Counted from the stretch's first letter, positions 8,936-19,612 are shown. The stretch is DNA of 64,000 nucleotides from Monomorium pharaonis (GCF_013373865.1 NC_050469.1:17541046-17605045), one strand, 5' to 3'. Made by a program: numbers and translations. Notes: generated by a model from the sequence alone, not told the origin.

Positions 8936-11900
8936 ATGGAACAATTCGATTTAGAGGAACGCGAGCTCTTGGAGCAAGCGAACAGAGTCGCTACTTTGGG
9001 CGAGTGTTTTACGTGGTTGCAGCGATGTGATAAGTGTATACAACGGCTCGAGGAACATAGCCGCGTCAAGCGTCCTCGGCTCGCCGTCGGGTATAAACAA
9101 TCGTTAGTGGCGAGAATTGCGCGACTCGAGGGTGAAAAGACAAGATTACAAAGACGTTTCGTGCCCGTCGGCGGTGATTACGCGAATGATAACGCGGAAA
9201 GACTCGTGTGGCGCGAGATAGATACCGCGTTCGAGAATCGCGTTCTGACCGGTGCGGTTATTAATACTAACTATATCGAGCCGCGACAGTTTCTCGAAGA
9301 CGCCGGAGGTATAGTGCTCGAGAGTGTGCGAGACGCTCTACAAAGACACAACTGTGTAAAAGTGTACACCGCGTTCAACGGTGTATTTGTGACTGGTGAA
9401 AAAAGCGCTAATAAGAGTATCACCACAAAAAATTGTGAACTCTTTCAAACGTCGGATTTAGACGAATGGTACAAGCGGCGTGTCATCGAGCCCACGTTAG
9501 CGTCGCTTGAAGAGTTCCAAGAACGCGATAGCGGGTGGGCGCTTTCACGAATTCTCAATTTAACTGTAAATGTGAACAAGTTTAATCCTGTACACGCGGG
9601 ATGTTACGTGACATTGCCGCGAGAAATAATGTTGAAAAAAACAGTTGTGAACGTTAAATCAAAGGACAATGCATGCTTTGCATGGTCAGTGGTCGCCGCT
9701 CTGCATCCTGTAGAAAGAAACACAGGGCTGGAGTCGTCGTACCCTCATTATACGACGGTCTTAAAGTTCGACGACATCAAGTTTCCCGTTACATTAAAAG
9801 ACATTGGGAAATTTGAGAGACTCAACGACGTGTCGGTCAACGTGTACGGGATTGAAGAGGATAACAAAAGGGAGAAGCATGTCAATCTTTTGTATGTGCA
9901 AGATCCAGGGAATAACAACGTGGGTCACTTTACATGGATCAAAAATCTGTCCCGCCTGGTGGGATCGCAATTGAGCAAACATGTATGCAAGAAATACATT
10001 TGCGATCGGTAAGTAATAATTCTTCATGAATGTGTTTATAAATTGTTTCAAATAGCAGTAAACATATATGTTTTTTTTGTTATTTACAGATGTCTACATT
10101 ACTTCAGTTCCGATGAAAAGTTACAATTGCACAATGTAGACTGCCAAAAGTTAAATGACTGTGCTGACGAACTACCAAATGAAAAGAATAAGTGGCTGAG
10201 CTTCCGCAACTTACACAACAAGGAACGAGTGCCCTTCGTCGTATACGCCGATCTCGAGTGTGTGCTGCGGAAGATGCAACCTGACACGGAGCCGACGACA
10301 TACGCCTACCAACAACACGAGGTATTTAGCATAGCGTATTATGTGCGATGCTCATATGATAATGCGTTATCCATGTATCGGTTTCGTCGCGATAAAGATT
10401 GTGTCACGTGGTTCGCTAAGCAACTCGAACATTTAGCACATAACGTTAAGATTCGATTATGCGCCAATGTCCCCATGGGGACGTTATCGAAAGAATAATT
10501 AGAGGCATACCGTAGCGCGACACATTGTCATATTTGCGAAAAACCGTTCGCGCCGGATGATAAGCGGGTGCGCGATCATTGCCATCTGACCGGTCGTTAC
10601 CGCGCATTCGCTTTGTAACTTATATTATCAAAATGTGTTGTACATACCGGTAGTCTTCCATAATTTATCCGGATACGATTCTCATTTTATTATCAAGGAA
10701 ATAGCCACAGCGTTCAAAGGGAAAATTGACTTATTACTCATCAAGAAAGAAAAATATATTTCTTTTACAAAACATGTCATTAGTACCGCCGATAAATTAG
10801 ACCCACACAATCACATAAAGTTACGATTTATAGATTCATATAAATTTTTTAATACTAGTCTCGAAAAATTAGTATCATTTCTGGGTAAAGAAAATCTAAA
10901 AATTGTACGTTCCGAATTTTCACACTTATCCGACGCAGAATTTGATTTATTGACACGAAAAGGCGTATTTCCATACGAGTACGTTGACCGCGTCGAAAAA
11001 TTGGAAGACACATGTTTACCACGACTCAAATCCTTTTATAGTTTTCTGACCTCCGACACAGTATCCGAGAGCGATTACGCACACGCCGTCAACGTCTGGC
11101 ATCGGTTCTCAATTCGAACGTTGGGTGAATACAGCGATCTATATTTGAAAACGGATGTCTTGTTGTTAGCCGAGATTTTTGAAAATTTCCGTGATAAATG
11201 TTTAGAAAGTTACGGTCTCGATCCCGCGCATTATTACACTCTCCCTGGATACACGTGGGACGCTATGTTAAAATATACCGACATTACTTTTGAATTGCTT
11301 ACGGACATAGACATGGTAATGTTTATCGAACGCAGTATACGCGGTGGTCTGAGTCAATGTTCAGGCAGATACGCACAGGTTAACAACAAGTACATGCAGA
11401 CGTACGACCCATCGAAACCATCGTCGTACCTTATATACTTTGACGTTAATAATTTGTACGGCTGGGCGATGTGTCAGCCGTTACCCTACACTGAATTTCA
11501 ATAGGTCGAGTACGTTTCAAATTTCGATGTGAACGCTATCGCTCCGGATTCAACCACGGGATACATTCTGGAGGTCGATCTCAAATATCCTCGAGACCTT
11601 CATGATCGGCACACTGACCTACCTTTCTGCCCGACGCGCGATAAACCACCCGGCAAGCGAGAATGTAAACTTCTCGCCACGCTCTACGATAAAGAGCGTT
11701 ACATCATACATTACCGAAACCTACAGCAGTGTATGCGTCACAGTCTTTGTATCGCGAAGATACACCGCGTATTAAAATTCGCACAATCTCCATGGCTCTG
11801 TAAATACATAGAATTAAACACGCAATTCCGAACTCGCGCCAAAAATGATTTTGAAAAAAACTTGTATAAATTAATGAACAACGCGGTATTCCGGAAAACC

Positions 11901-12646
11901 ATGGAGAATGTGCGTAATCACGTTGACGTTAAATTATTGACGAAATGGAAGGGTCAGTACGGTGCGGAGGCAATGATCGCGAAACCAAATTTTCATAGTC
12001 GTAGCTTTTTTTCAGAGAATCTTATTGCCGTCGAACTAAAAAAACTCAAGGTGAAATTCAACAAACCGATATATGTAGGCATGTGCATTTTAGATATTTC
12101 TAAGACTGTACGAATTTCATCATGAGTATATGGTACCTTTGTATCGCGACAAATGTAAAGTCATGTACACTGACACCGACAGTCTTGTATACGACGATCG
12201 AGTGCGATGATGTTTATGAGACGATGAAACGCGATATTGCTAGGTTCGACACGAGCGATTATCCAGTCGACAACGGTATGCCTCTTAAAAATAAAAAAAT
12301 ACCAGGTCTAATGAAAGATGAAAACAATGGTGCGATAAGGACTGAATTCGTCGGACTTAGAGCAAAAATGTACGCGTTGAAGGTGAACGGGAAAAAGGAC
12401 ACCAAAAAAGCGAAAGGTGTCAAGAATAACGTAATAGCGCGAGCCATAACGTTCGAAGATTACACCCGCTGTTTGAGAGATGAGATCGAGATGACGCGTC
12501 GCCAGTCGTGTATACGATCCAAGTTACACGAAGTATACACGGTGTCCGAAACGAAAATTGCTCTAAGTCCGTACGACGACAAGAGATATCTCATACCCGA
12601 TTCGATCGAAACGTTACCGTGGGGACATTATCGGATATCCCTATAA
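8936..12646 (+). pseudogene. Polinton protein-primed family B DNA polymerase, spliced and degraded
   Basis: Exon 1 (8936-10008) has a coiled N-terminal region and a conserved DNACFAWSV...HFTWIKNLSRL module often found before insect Polinton polymerases. An 81-base intron (10009-10089) follows and splits a zinc finger. Exonuclease motifs are visible: ExoI YADLECVL (~10244), ExoII around SGYDSHFII (~10665) and ExoIII YLKTDVLLL (~11143). A CHIC...DHCHLTG zinc site lies between ExoI and ExoII. Polymerase motifs follow: A FDVNNLYGWAM (~11440), B near NLYKLMNNAVF (~11860) and C YTDTDSL (12166-12186). The gene is broken by TAA near 10496, a frame change near 10616, TAG near 11502, and frame changes near 12105 and 12195. 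It would replicate the element by protein priming; this copy cannot make a full enzyme. Confidence 0.9.
10009..10089 (+). other. 81-bp spliceosomal intron within the polymerase gene
   Basis: Donor GTAAGTAAT at 10009 and acceptor TTTTTTGTTATTTACAG ending at 10089. Removing it keeps the frame and brings together the two cysteines of a C2HC zinc finger (first cysteine pair split by the intron, then F...L..H...C), which strongly supports real splicing. Confidence 0.85.
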
Positions 12647-13110
12647 TATATTTGTATATATTTTGCGCCTGATGTACTTGTAATTTATATTCCATGTATT
12701 TTATGGTATATTTTACATATATTTGTTAATTTTACATCTAGCGTTTCATATATTTTATAGTTTATATTTTTTATTTTTTACATTTTATACTTATTTTATA
12801 ATTTTACATTTAGCGCTTCATGTATTTTATATTATACACATATATTACATTTTATGTATTTTTGTGAGTCTTTTTATACTATTGTAATTTGTATTTTATA
12901 GTATGCATTTTATATGTTAATTTTCTATTAAAAATTAATTAAAGTTGATTACATTATACATTTTATAATACGTATTAATAAGAAAATGTATTAAGGATGA
13001 TGAATGGATGGATAGGTAATAAAGAAGTCTCGTATATACTTATAAAAAAACTGTATTTTTATTTTTATAAGTTTACATTACACTTTTATATGATTATAAT
13101 AAAGAAAATA
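12647..13110. other. AT-rich intergenic spacer between convergent polymerase and integrase genes
   Basis: Very AT-rich DNA with repeated TTTTACAT and ATTTTATA words. The polymerase ends at 12646 on plus and the integrase ends at 13114 on minus, so both transcripts terminate here. No gene is seen. Confidence 0.6.
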
Positions 13111-13113
13111 TTC

Positions 13114-14045
13114 TTAGATGACTTTGTCTTTGTGAATCCACGAATTATGTGATCCATCGAATCCCAACCACTTGACGTAAACCTTGTCACCCTTTCTGCA
13201 CAATACTTTCTCCACGAGATACACGTCCGGGTGAATCGCACGATGCAACTCGTACTCGTATAACACTCCAACTATAGATGTTCCGCGATAATCCTCTAGT
13301 AAATAAGTTACGGGATTGGTATGCTGTACTTTAATAATTTTAAACATCTCGATTGTCCAATTCGGTGTGTAACCCTTTTCAAATACTGTCTTGAATTTGC
13401 TCACGCGTACAGAATCACCGACTTTAAATTTCGCTCGGCCAGCAATCTTTATCGAGCTGTACACCATATTCAAGAGTCTTTCAGCCACAGCAGGGGTTAC
13501 GTCGACGGGTCGCATACCGATGTTTCTGAGAGTTGTAATTTGACACGAGATCCGGTAACAGGTCAATCCACTTGTAATTGCTATTGAGTGTAAACTTCTT
13601 CCACATGTCGTTTTTCAGCGTACGGTTAAACCGTTCGACGACCAATGCCTTCATTACCGAGTACGTGGAATAATGATTGATATCATGTTTTTTCAATATT
13701 TTCTGCACATCGGCATTGTAAAACTCTTTTCCTTTATCAGTCGGTAAATTTTTCGGGCATCTTGCGCTCTCTCGAATTATCTCGACGATAGTATCAGCTG
13801 TGTCCTTTGTTCTTGAGCGGAACGGCCCACGCGTGCTTGCTTAACACATCGATGACGGTGAGTATGTAGTGGTAGCCTCCGTTGAAACGTGAGTACGGAA
13901 TCATCTCGACGATATCAGCCTGCCATAGATCGTCGTAGCCTCGAACTATGACGTGTCTTCGTTGAAAATTTCTTCTCGTCGGAGCATGCAGTTCCTCGAC
14001 GAGTCGTCGCCTTTCGGAACTAATATTGGATTTTAACGGTTTCAT
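13114..14045 (-). pseudogene. Polinton retroviral-type integrase with C-terminal chromodomain, frameshifted
   Basis: Three overlapping minus-strand frames make up one integrase. 13794-14045 has a basic segment and the first catalytic Asp in LWQADIVEM, then TVIDVLSKHAWAVPL. The second Asp (near TDKGKEF, ~13730) lies between the open frames. 13481-13708 has the catalytic Glu in VVERFNRTLK and the conserved NYNSQKHR. 13114-13566 has an SH3-like region (KFKVGDSVRVSKFK) and a chromodomain-like end, YLVEKVLCRKGDKVYVKW. All DDE residues are visible but at least two frame changes separate them. The N-terminal zinc-binding part is missing: upstream DNA is a minisatellite. The enzyme would insert the element and create the 6-bp duplication. 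Confidence 0.88.
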
Positions 14046-14400
14046 GGATCGTTCCTGTTTTTTCTATTCCGTTTCCGTTCTTTGTCTGTTCTGTTCCCGT
14101 TTTTTTCTGTTCAGTTCTGTTCCGTTTCTGTTCTTTTCCCTTTCTGATACTGTTTTTTTCTGTTCCGTTTCCGTTCTGTACCCGTTCCGTTCTTGTTTTT
14201 TTCTGTTCTGTTCTGTTCCGTTTGTTCTTTTCCCGTTTTAATCCTGTTTTTTTTTCGTTTTGTTTCCGTTCTGTACCCGTTCTGTTCCTGTTTTTTGTAT
14301 TCCGTTTCTGTTCTTTCCCTGTTCCATTCCTGTTTTTTCTGTTCTTTTCCTGTTTTTTTCTCTTCCGTTTCTGTTCTGCACCCGTTCTTCCGCATTCGTT
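14046..14400. repeat. Degenerate pyrimidine-rich minisatellite (TTCTGTTCCG-type)
   Basis: Some 350 bp of imperfect tandem units of TTCTGTTCCGTTTCTG with TTTTCCTGTTTTT variants, directly upstream of the surviving integrase frame. Long open frames on both strands (Phe/Ser/Val-rich or Lys/Thr/Glu-rich) are products of the repeat. Confidence 0.85.
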
Positions 14401-14421
14401 TCACGTTTGAATTATCTTTTA

Positions 14422-14724
14422 TTACTGCTTTCTATCGTCTTTCAGCAGTGATTCTTTGTCTTCCGGTACCGATCGATCAGACAATCGTTCGTAACTATTC
14501 CTGACTTGATTTACAACCGTTCGATAACCGTCCGACAATCGTTCCCGAGTCGTTTGATAGCGATCCTGCATCGTTCGATAGCTATCCGACAACCGTTCCT
14601 GAACCGTCCGCTGTTGATTCAGGAACCGCTCAAAATTGTTCGTTAAACGTTCGTAACCGTCTTTTCGCCGTTCGTTATTACTCATTGTTTTTAATTTTGA
14701 TACGATATGGGTGACATCGATCAA
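14422..14724 (-). CDS. Small coiled-coil repeat protein of the Polinton
   Basis: A 100-codon minus-strand frame; a second Met (MSNNERRKDGYERL) at 14685 is the likelier start, giving 87 residues. It repeats an 11-14 residue unit, RLSDSYRT, RYQTTRERLSDGYRT and RNSYERLSDR, strongly charged and helical, probably coiled coil. I do not recognise a family. It lies between the integrase and the DUF8207-like gene on the same strand. Function is unknown. The repeats in the DNA (CGTTCGATAAC and relatives) could also be a regulatory array, so coding status is moderate. Confidence 0.5.
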   Translation of the reverse strand: MIDVTHIVSKLKTMSNNERRKDGYERLTNNFERFLNQQRTVQERLSDSYRTMQDRYQTTRERLSDGYRTVVNQVRNSYERLSDRSVPEDKESLLKDDRKQ

Positions 14725-14753
14725 TCGACTGACACGTTTCGCGATTACGCAGG

Positions 14754-15833
14754 TTAATTTATAATAAGACCCGCTTCGCGAAGTTCCTCGATGATGGACA
14801 GAATCTCGTTGTCGTGTGCGTTGTGACCGGCTCGACGCGATGCTTCGAGTAATTGCAGACGATCTACCAGTTCATTGGAATTGTCCCAGTGCACGTAATC
14901 GATCGCGTTATCATTTAACGTCATAGCGTGAGGTAATCCCTTTCCAGATTTCTTCTTTTTCGGCGTAGGTTCGATCGACATCAACGGTGCGATCAGGTGT
15001 TTGTACTTGTATCCTCTGTTGCTCCGTAATTGACTGTCCTTGGTGTAATTGCGTCTATGCACGTTTGTAGCAAACAATATGCTTTTGTACTTTTGTAAAT
15101 CATCATCTGTGTAGATGTCATCGGCGGGGATTTTCTTGAAGATCAATTCGTAAAGACCAGGTGTACCAGCGTAACGTACATTGTCGATAATTATGTTATT
15201 CTCGTTGTCCACATCGAAATGTTTATTACCGAGCATCATTCCATTATTCTCAAGACGAACACTGTATATATTGTCTACATCGCTCTCTCAGTTACCGCTC
15301 AGAACAGTCACGACATATTTTTGACCCAGCGGACCAAATTGAGCTTGCAACGCTTTTCGTCCTTGCGACGTCTGTAACTGATTTCGAACAATCGTCGCAA
15401 GCGAGTCATCCGTCGTTTCGAAAACATTCTCAAGCGATTCTATCGGTTGTACGGTTGTGGGACGCGGTGTGGAGGTTATCATTGGTACGTCGTTTGAAAT
15501 TTGTAAATGATTAGATTTTTGCGGTGTCGCGGAGATATCGAACGAGACGTTCGACCGTTTTCTCTTACTGGCATATTCTTCCCCCTCTTCTTTCTCACGT
15601 TTACGGGTGAACGAAACGTTATCAATCGGCTCCTCTTTTATCGCGCGTACGCCGGAATTGTCAATAATCTTTTGCAGCGGTTCGATCAACGGTTCAAAGT
15701 GTCCCTTAGTCGCGATATCCTCTTCGATCCTGCTGGTTTTTAGAGCACGATGTTTCTTTCGAATTGATTCGCTCGTTTTTTCAATCTCCTTCGCGATTTT
15801 CTCGCGCTCACGCATATCTTTGTTCTCAGCCAT
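14754..15833 (-). pseudogene. DUF8207-like insect Polinton protein with one in-frame stop
   Basis: The N-terminal part (start MAENKDMRE at 15833) is charged and helical (residues ~1-50), followed by a basic, Ser/Thr-rich linker (KRKRSNVSF). The C-terminal part (14754-15239) begins near MMLGNKHFDVD and contains GTPGLYELIFKK, YKSILFATN, RGYKYKHLIAPL, GKGLPHAMTLND and DYVHWDNSNELVDRL, ending EELREAGLIIN. I recall the latter as DUF8207, common in ant transposon proteins. A single TGA at 15288-15290 splits one continuous frame of ~359 codons. Function is unknown; the position beside the packaging ATPase suggests a particle-related role. An upstream ATG in the same frame at 15857 is less likely. 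Confidence 0.65.
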
Positions 15834-15886
15834 GTTAACAGAGAGTGTTGATCGCACGTTTCACCCCGACAAGGTATCAATAACGA

Positions 15887-16597
15887 CTAACCGTTCCGCG
15901 GTATTGCAAACTCGTTAAATCCTCTTCTGTATCGCCCGTTAGCAAATGCACTGTCCTTGTCTATCATCAAAAATCCATAATCACGCTGCCAACAATCGCG
16001 ACATAATTCACTAAAATCATCATACGACATGTCGGTGTTTACGTGATCGTTGTACACATGTTTCAAGTTGATACTGTCTTGCTTAAACAGGATCAGCAGG
16101 TTGGCGTTGTCGCGTATAAGATGTTTAGGTATTCTCGCGTACGACTGACAGAGATAAAAGCAGTCGACGTTCGAGTGTCTACCCATTGAAAAATATTCTC
16201 TCACGACATCCACGTGCTTATCGCACGCAACGTCATCGAAGACGAAAATCGAGTTTGGACGCGCCTTGCTCGGTGGAATGACGTCACTGTTATTGGAAAA
16301 CGTAAAGTAACCGATCTCGTCCATCGACGACAACAAATTCTCCAGATACCGATATTTCGGCTGTTGTAGCGATTTCGAGTACACGTACACGTTCTCGAAA
16401 TGTACACCGTGCTGACATTCCAACAAATTTATCAGAACGTTGGTTTTACCGCAATTTGACGGACCGCAAATGATGGCGCGTATAATATTCGGCAGCATCG
16501 CACCATGCTTACGCCTCACCCCGCCGTCTCCCATCGATTGTAATTTATCGTCGTAATTCGTAACGCAAATCGTCAAAGTTTGCCGCACGAATCTCAT
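15887..16597 (-). CDS. A32-like (FtsK/HerA-type) DNA-packaging ATPase
   Basis: An intact 236-residue protein. Walker A is GPSNCGKT (residues 45-52), Walker B is SIFVFDDVAC (~116-125), and a CQSYARIPKHLIRDNAN sensor-like motif follows. This is the pattern of the Polinton and large-DNA-virus genome-packaging ATPases. The final residues include GRYRRGFNEFAIP. It would pump DNA into capsids. It is transcribed on minus with the DUF8207-like gene 53 bp downstream. The start at 16597 gives the usual length for Polinton ATPases. It has no disruptions. Confidence 0.88.
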   Translation of the reverse strand: MRFVRQTLTICVTNYDDKLQSMGDGGVRRKHGAMLPNIIRAIICGPSNCGKTNVLINLLECQHGVHFENVYVYSKSLQQPKYRYLENLLSSMDEIGYFTFSNNSDVIPPSKARPNSIFVFDDVACDKHVDVVREYFSMGRHSNVDCFYLCQSYARIPKHLIRDNANLLILFKQDSINLKHVYNDHVNTDMSYDDFSELCRDCWQRDYGFLMIDKDSAFANGRYRRGFNEFAIPRNG

Positions 16598-16624
16598 GTT
16601 TTCTGAATCTGACTACGTAGCGGA

Positions 16625-17110
16625 ATCGAACGTCCTATTTATAGGTGTGTGAGTGCAGTGTGCGCTCTATGGGAATGCGCCTTTGTACATGTGCACGTGC
16701 GTGATAGAGAAGGTGTGTGTTTGTGAACGCAGCGCACGGAGAAAGAAACGTATGCGTGCCCCCTGTGCATGCTAGAAAAGGTGCTTGCTAGAGAAAGATG
16801 TGTGTGTGGAAACGCAGCGTACGGAGAAAGAAACGTATGCGTGCCTGCGTGCGTGCGTGCTAGAGAAGGCGCTTGCGCATGTGTATACGTAATAGAGAAG
16901 ACGGTTATGCGAGAAGGTGCTTACACGCGTGTGCATGCTAGAGAAAGCGTGAGTATGTGCGCCTATGTGTGAACACAGCGTGTAGAGAAAGAAGCGTATC
17001 GACGGTTGTATGCTAGAGAAGGTGTGTGTGTGCGTGCGTGCGTGCGTGTGTGTGTGTAAACGCAGTGAGAAAAGGAATATATCGACGGTCGCGCGAGTGA
17101 GACCAAAGAG
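16625..17110. repeat. GT-rich degenerate minisatellite
   Basis: Imperfect units built on GTGCGTGCTAGAGAAGGTG and AACGCAGCGTACGGAGAAAG recur five or more times, with pure GTGCGTGC stretches. It separates the ATPase from the spliced gene at 17309. Any open frame here is Arg/Val/Cys-rich repeat product. Confidence 0.8.
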
Positions 17111-17308
17111 AATAGCATGCAGGATGAATAAAATGATTGAGGGATGAATAAATAAAAATATATGTGATATATATATCTATTTTATATATTTTAAAATATT
17201 AATAAAATTATACAATGATATATATCCAAAATAAAAAAAGTAAAAAAATGTAAAAAAATATAAAATATAAAATATAAAATATAAAGCTAATCTATAAAAA
17301 TATAATTC
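17111..17308. other. AT-rich spacer
   Basis: AT-rich DNA with ATAAAATAT repeats. Nothing coding is seen; it may hold the 3' end of the minus-strand spliced gene. Confidence 0.5.
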
Positions 17309-18021
17309 TTAATCTTTATCGTAAATCATATCAATCCATTTTACTAAACTTTTCGCGAACATATCGTATTCCCAGTCGCGTTCCATCTCTATTTCTTCAA
17401 CCCTCTCTTCTCCAAAGAGATGTCGCAGATCGAACAGATCGAACAAATCGTCCTCTTCGTTCTCATTTTTTCCATTTTCGCGCCATAACCAATTATTATA
17501 AAGTTGATTCATGCCTCGCTTGCTCTGTATTTTAAATTTATGATATGCCAGGTCCACGTAACCGCGGACGTGGACGATCGTGCGTGTGATTATGATTCCG
17601 CAACGGTAACACTGAAACAAATAATGATTCAAAAAATTACATATATAATAACATATAATTACATATATAAAAACACTGAAAAATACATATATAAATATAA
17701 AATTATCAATTATAAAAAACCACAATGTATTTGTAGAAAAAGAGGTACTTACGATGTTTGCTGATAAGGGCACGTAGGCATTTCTGTTGAGGCGTGGAAA
17801 TGTATCGGGGTAGTGCTGCGCTGTGCGCAGCGCCTGCCGGCTTCTTATATGAATAAAGCCCAACGCTGGCATGTTGGGCAGCATTAATCTTGTCTCTGGT
17901 TTAGATAAACACTGTAAAAAAATATATTAATATAAATTAGTACAAAATTATATATATAATATAAAAATCAAAATGATATAAAAATACTTACAATCCGTGC
18001 CGTTTTATTTGACGTCCACAT
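17309..18021 (-). CDS. Three-exon gene for an unknown ~163-residue Polinton protein
   Basis: Exons on minus are 18021-17992 (10 codons, start ATG at 18021), 17911-17753 (53 codons) and 17611-17309 (100 codons plus stop). Intron 1 (17991-17912, 80 bp) has donor GTAAGTATT and acceptor TTTTTACAG. Intron 2 (17752-17612, 141 bp) has donor GTAAGTACC and acceptor TTTGTTTCAG. All junctions are phase 0 and the frame runs through. Exon 2 encodes a basic segment with MPALGFIHIRSRQALRTAQ; exon 3 starts with a CYRCG motif and ends in a strongly acidic helix-rich tail (EEDDLFDLFDLRHLFGEERVEE). A single long unspliced reading would insert a spurious hydrophobic stretch. I do not recognise the family. Confidence 0.7.
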
Positions 18022-18057
18022 TTTTAATTTTTTAACCAGTGTCTACGAGTGAATGCT

Positions 18058-18223
18058 TCACAGTTGAAACTCAAACTGACGGTGCAGTCCGGCTTCGAAG
18101 GCATTGTTTATGATTTTGGTACTTATCCCCAAGCTGTAGAGATGCCACTTGAGCTTATCATCGATGCTCAAGTAAACTATTGCCCTTTGACGTTTCACTC
18201 GTGGCTTGAAAACTATTTTTCAT
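18058..18223 (-). pseudogene. Unknown small Polinton protein (~53 residues) with a 1-base frame change at its start
   Basis: The minus strand reads KIVFKPRVKRQRAIVYLSID through HLYSLGISTKIINNAFEAG to FEFQL and stop at 18058-18060. An ATG at 18221-18223 sits directly before, but an A-run puts it one base out of frame. The sequence looks protein-like (basic, then mixed hydrophobic). It lies directly upstream of the three-exon gene on the same strand and could be its 5' neighbour. Family unknown. Confidence 0.4.
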
Positions 18224-18333
18224 AATAGTACTCGCACTGTTTTTTAAAGTAAGTAATAAAAAATTACTAGGCAACAAAAACCCCGCGAAACTATTTATAG
18301 GCATGTAAAATTGCGCATCGCTTAGTAACAAAC
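18224..18333. other. Divergent promoter region
   Basis: A short gap separates minus-strand genes (ending upstream at 18223) and plus-strand genes (from 18334). It contains TATTTATAG near 18293. Divergent transcription is likely from here. Confidence 0.35.
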
Positions 18334-18477
18334 ATGTATCTTATACTGTCACATCCATCTGACATTATAAATTTGAGTGTTGAGCAGTTACAATTCGTAC
18401 CAAAGATCGTTCTGTTACACGAGTGCGGCAACTATATCGAACACGTGGGACAAGCTTCCGGACCATATAAAAGTTGA
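18334..18477 (+). CDS. Possible small unknown protein (47 residues), perhaps truncated
   Basis: A short frame starts MYLILSHPSDIINLSVEQL and continues with a Cys/His-containing segment (LLHECGNYIEHVGQASGPYK) to TGA at 18475. The composition is protein-like and the position is first in the plus-strand capsid cluster. Coding-like DNA seems to continue in other frames to about 18570, so this may be the N-terminus of a longer broken gene. No family recognised. Confidence 0.35.
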   Translation: MYLILSHPSDIINLSVEQLQFVPKIVLLHECGNYIEHVGQASGPYKS

Positions 18478-18579
18478 TTTCGAAATTCAGCAATACCGTC
18501 GCTGCAACGAACATTATAATCAGCCGTAGCAGCAAACGCACATCGACGGACCCGCGCCGTTGATCAAGAATTGTAGCGA

Positions 18580-19252
18580 ATGCCAGTTGTCGCAAAAGTA
18601 AAAAGGGGCTGCGGTCATTTTGAATCGCGTGATAAACGCGCTTCCCTTCGAGCTACATATCCCCGGTTATCAATTTTACGGACTGGGAACCCACTTGGAA
18701 AAACGATTAGCTAAAGGCGATAGAGATAAAAATCCGCTGGATGCAGCGTGCCGCGAACACGACATTGTGTATTCTCGGAGCAACGCTGACACACGCGGCG
18801 GACGAGATTCTCGCCGCGAAAGCATGAAAACGCGTAATCGCGAAAGACTCGGCTCTCGGAGAAAGAGCAGCCGCTGCTGTCGTCTGGGCAGTCATGAGAG
18901 CCAAGGCAAAGATAGGTATGGATATGAAGAAGAAAAAAAAGGTAACGAAAAAAAAAACGTATATTTCCAACAGTGAGACAAGGCAATATGTTACCAATTT
19001 TATCGATGTTGGGCGCGCTCGGATCATTGATCGGCGGCGCGGCCGGTGTGACAAAGGTGGTAAACGACAGCAAAGCTGCGCGACGTCAGCTCGAGGAGCT
19101 GCAACGTCACAATCGCGCGATGGAAGGGCGCGGAGTATCTTGCCCCGATGTATCTCGCCCCGTACAGAGGCGGACGAGGGTTGTATCTCGCCCCGTTCAA
19201 GTACGGAAAAGGTGTAAAAGCGAAACGAAAAAATATGTCAAAGAGGCGTTAA
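18580..19252 (+). pseudogene. PLA2-domain minor capsid-type protein, frameshifted
   Basis: An upstream ATG at 18580 begins a short basic leader; after a frame change the reading continues from NRVINALPFELHIPGYQF (18620 on). The PLA2-like core has a calcium-loop-like YGLGTHLEKRLAKGD, then NPLDAACREHDIVYS with the catalytic His-Asp pair, as in parvovirus VP1 and insect Polinton proteins. The sequence changes frame near 18790 and again near 18970. A Lys-rich region (MKKKKKVTKKK) precedes a glycine-rich hydrophobic segment (LGALGSLIGGAAG), then repeats of YLAP and a basic end, stop TAA at 19250-19252. The enzyme part would help membrane penetration by particles. This copy is broken by several frame changes. 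Confidence 0.75.
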
Positions 19253-19612
19253 GAATACCCGCGGGTGTGACGACGAACATGCAACTACATCAATTGACAA
19301 GACGATTGTGTATCCCGTATTTTAGAGGAGTGTTTATGCGTAACGCGCTACCGACGAGCGGTGCGCGTCAAAATGAAAGCTGTATCGTAAATTTGGACGA
19401 TGGAGGGTCTCGGTACTCACTGGGTAGCGTACGCAAAGAGGAAAAATCACGTAGCGTATTTCGACAGTTTCGGCAATCTGCGGCCACCCAGAGAACTCAT
19501 ACGATATTTTGGGGACGATGTGACAAAGATAGAGTACAATCGAACGTCGTATCAAACTTACGATCAAAGAAATTGCGGACAACTTTGTCTGCTATTTTTA
19601 CACTCGATTTAA
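19235..19612 (+). pseudogene. Adenain-like cysteine protease of the Polinton, frameshifted
   Basis: The start ATG at 19235 overlaps the last codons of the PLA2 gene. The first part (LRIPAGVTTNMQLHQL, then NALPTSGARQNESCIVNLDD) is in one frame. After a shift near 19400 the catalytic part follows: His in GTHWVAY, Asp in YFDSFG, and Cys in RNCGQLCLLFL, ending at 19612. This His-Asp-Cys order and the NCGxxC motif match adenovirus-type maturation proteases found in Polintons. It would cleave capsid precursors. At least two single-base shifts (near 19247 and 19400) interrupt it. Confidence 0.8.

Noticed and set aside
14026..14504. Phe/Ser/Val-rich frames on plus and Lys/Thr/Glu-rich frames on minus
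   Set aside because: Products of the pyrimidine minisatellite; no domain, all frames equally biased.
17309..17884. Single unspliced 191-residue membrane protein
   Set aside because: The hydrophobic part is the translated intron 2; splice sites and frame support a three-exon gene.
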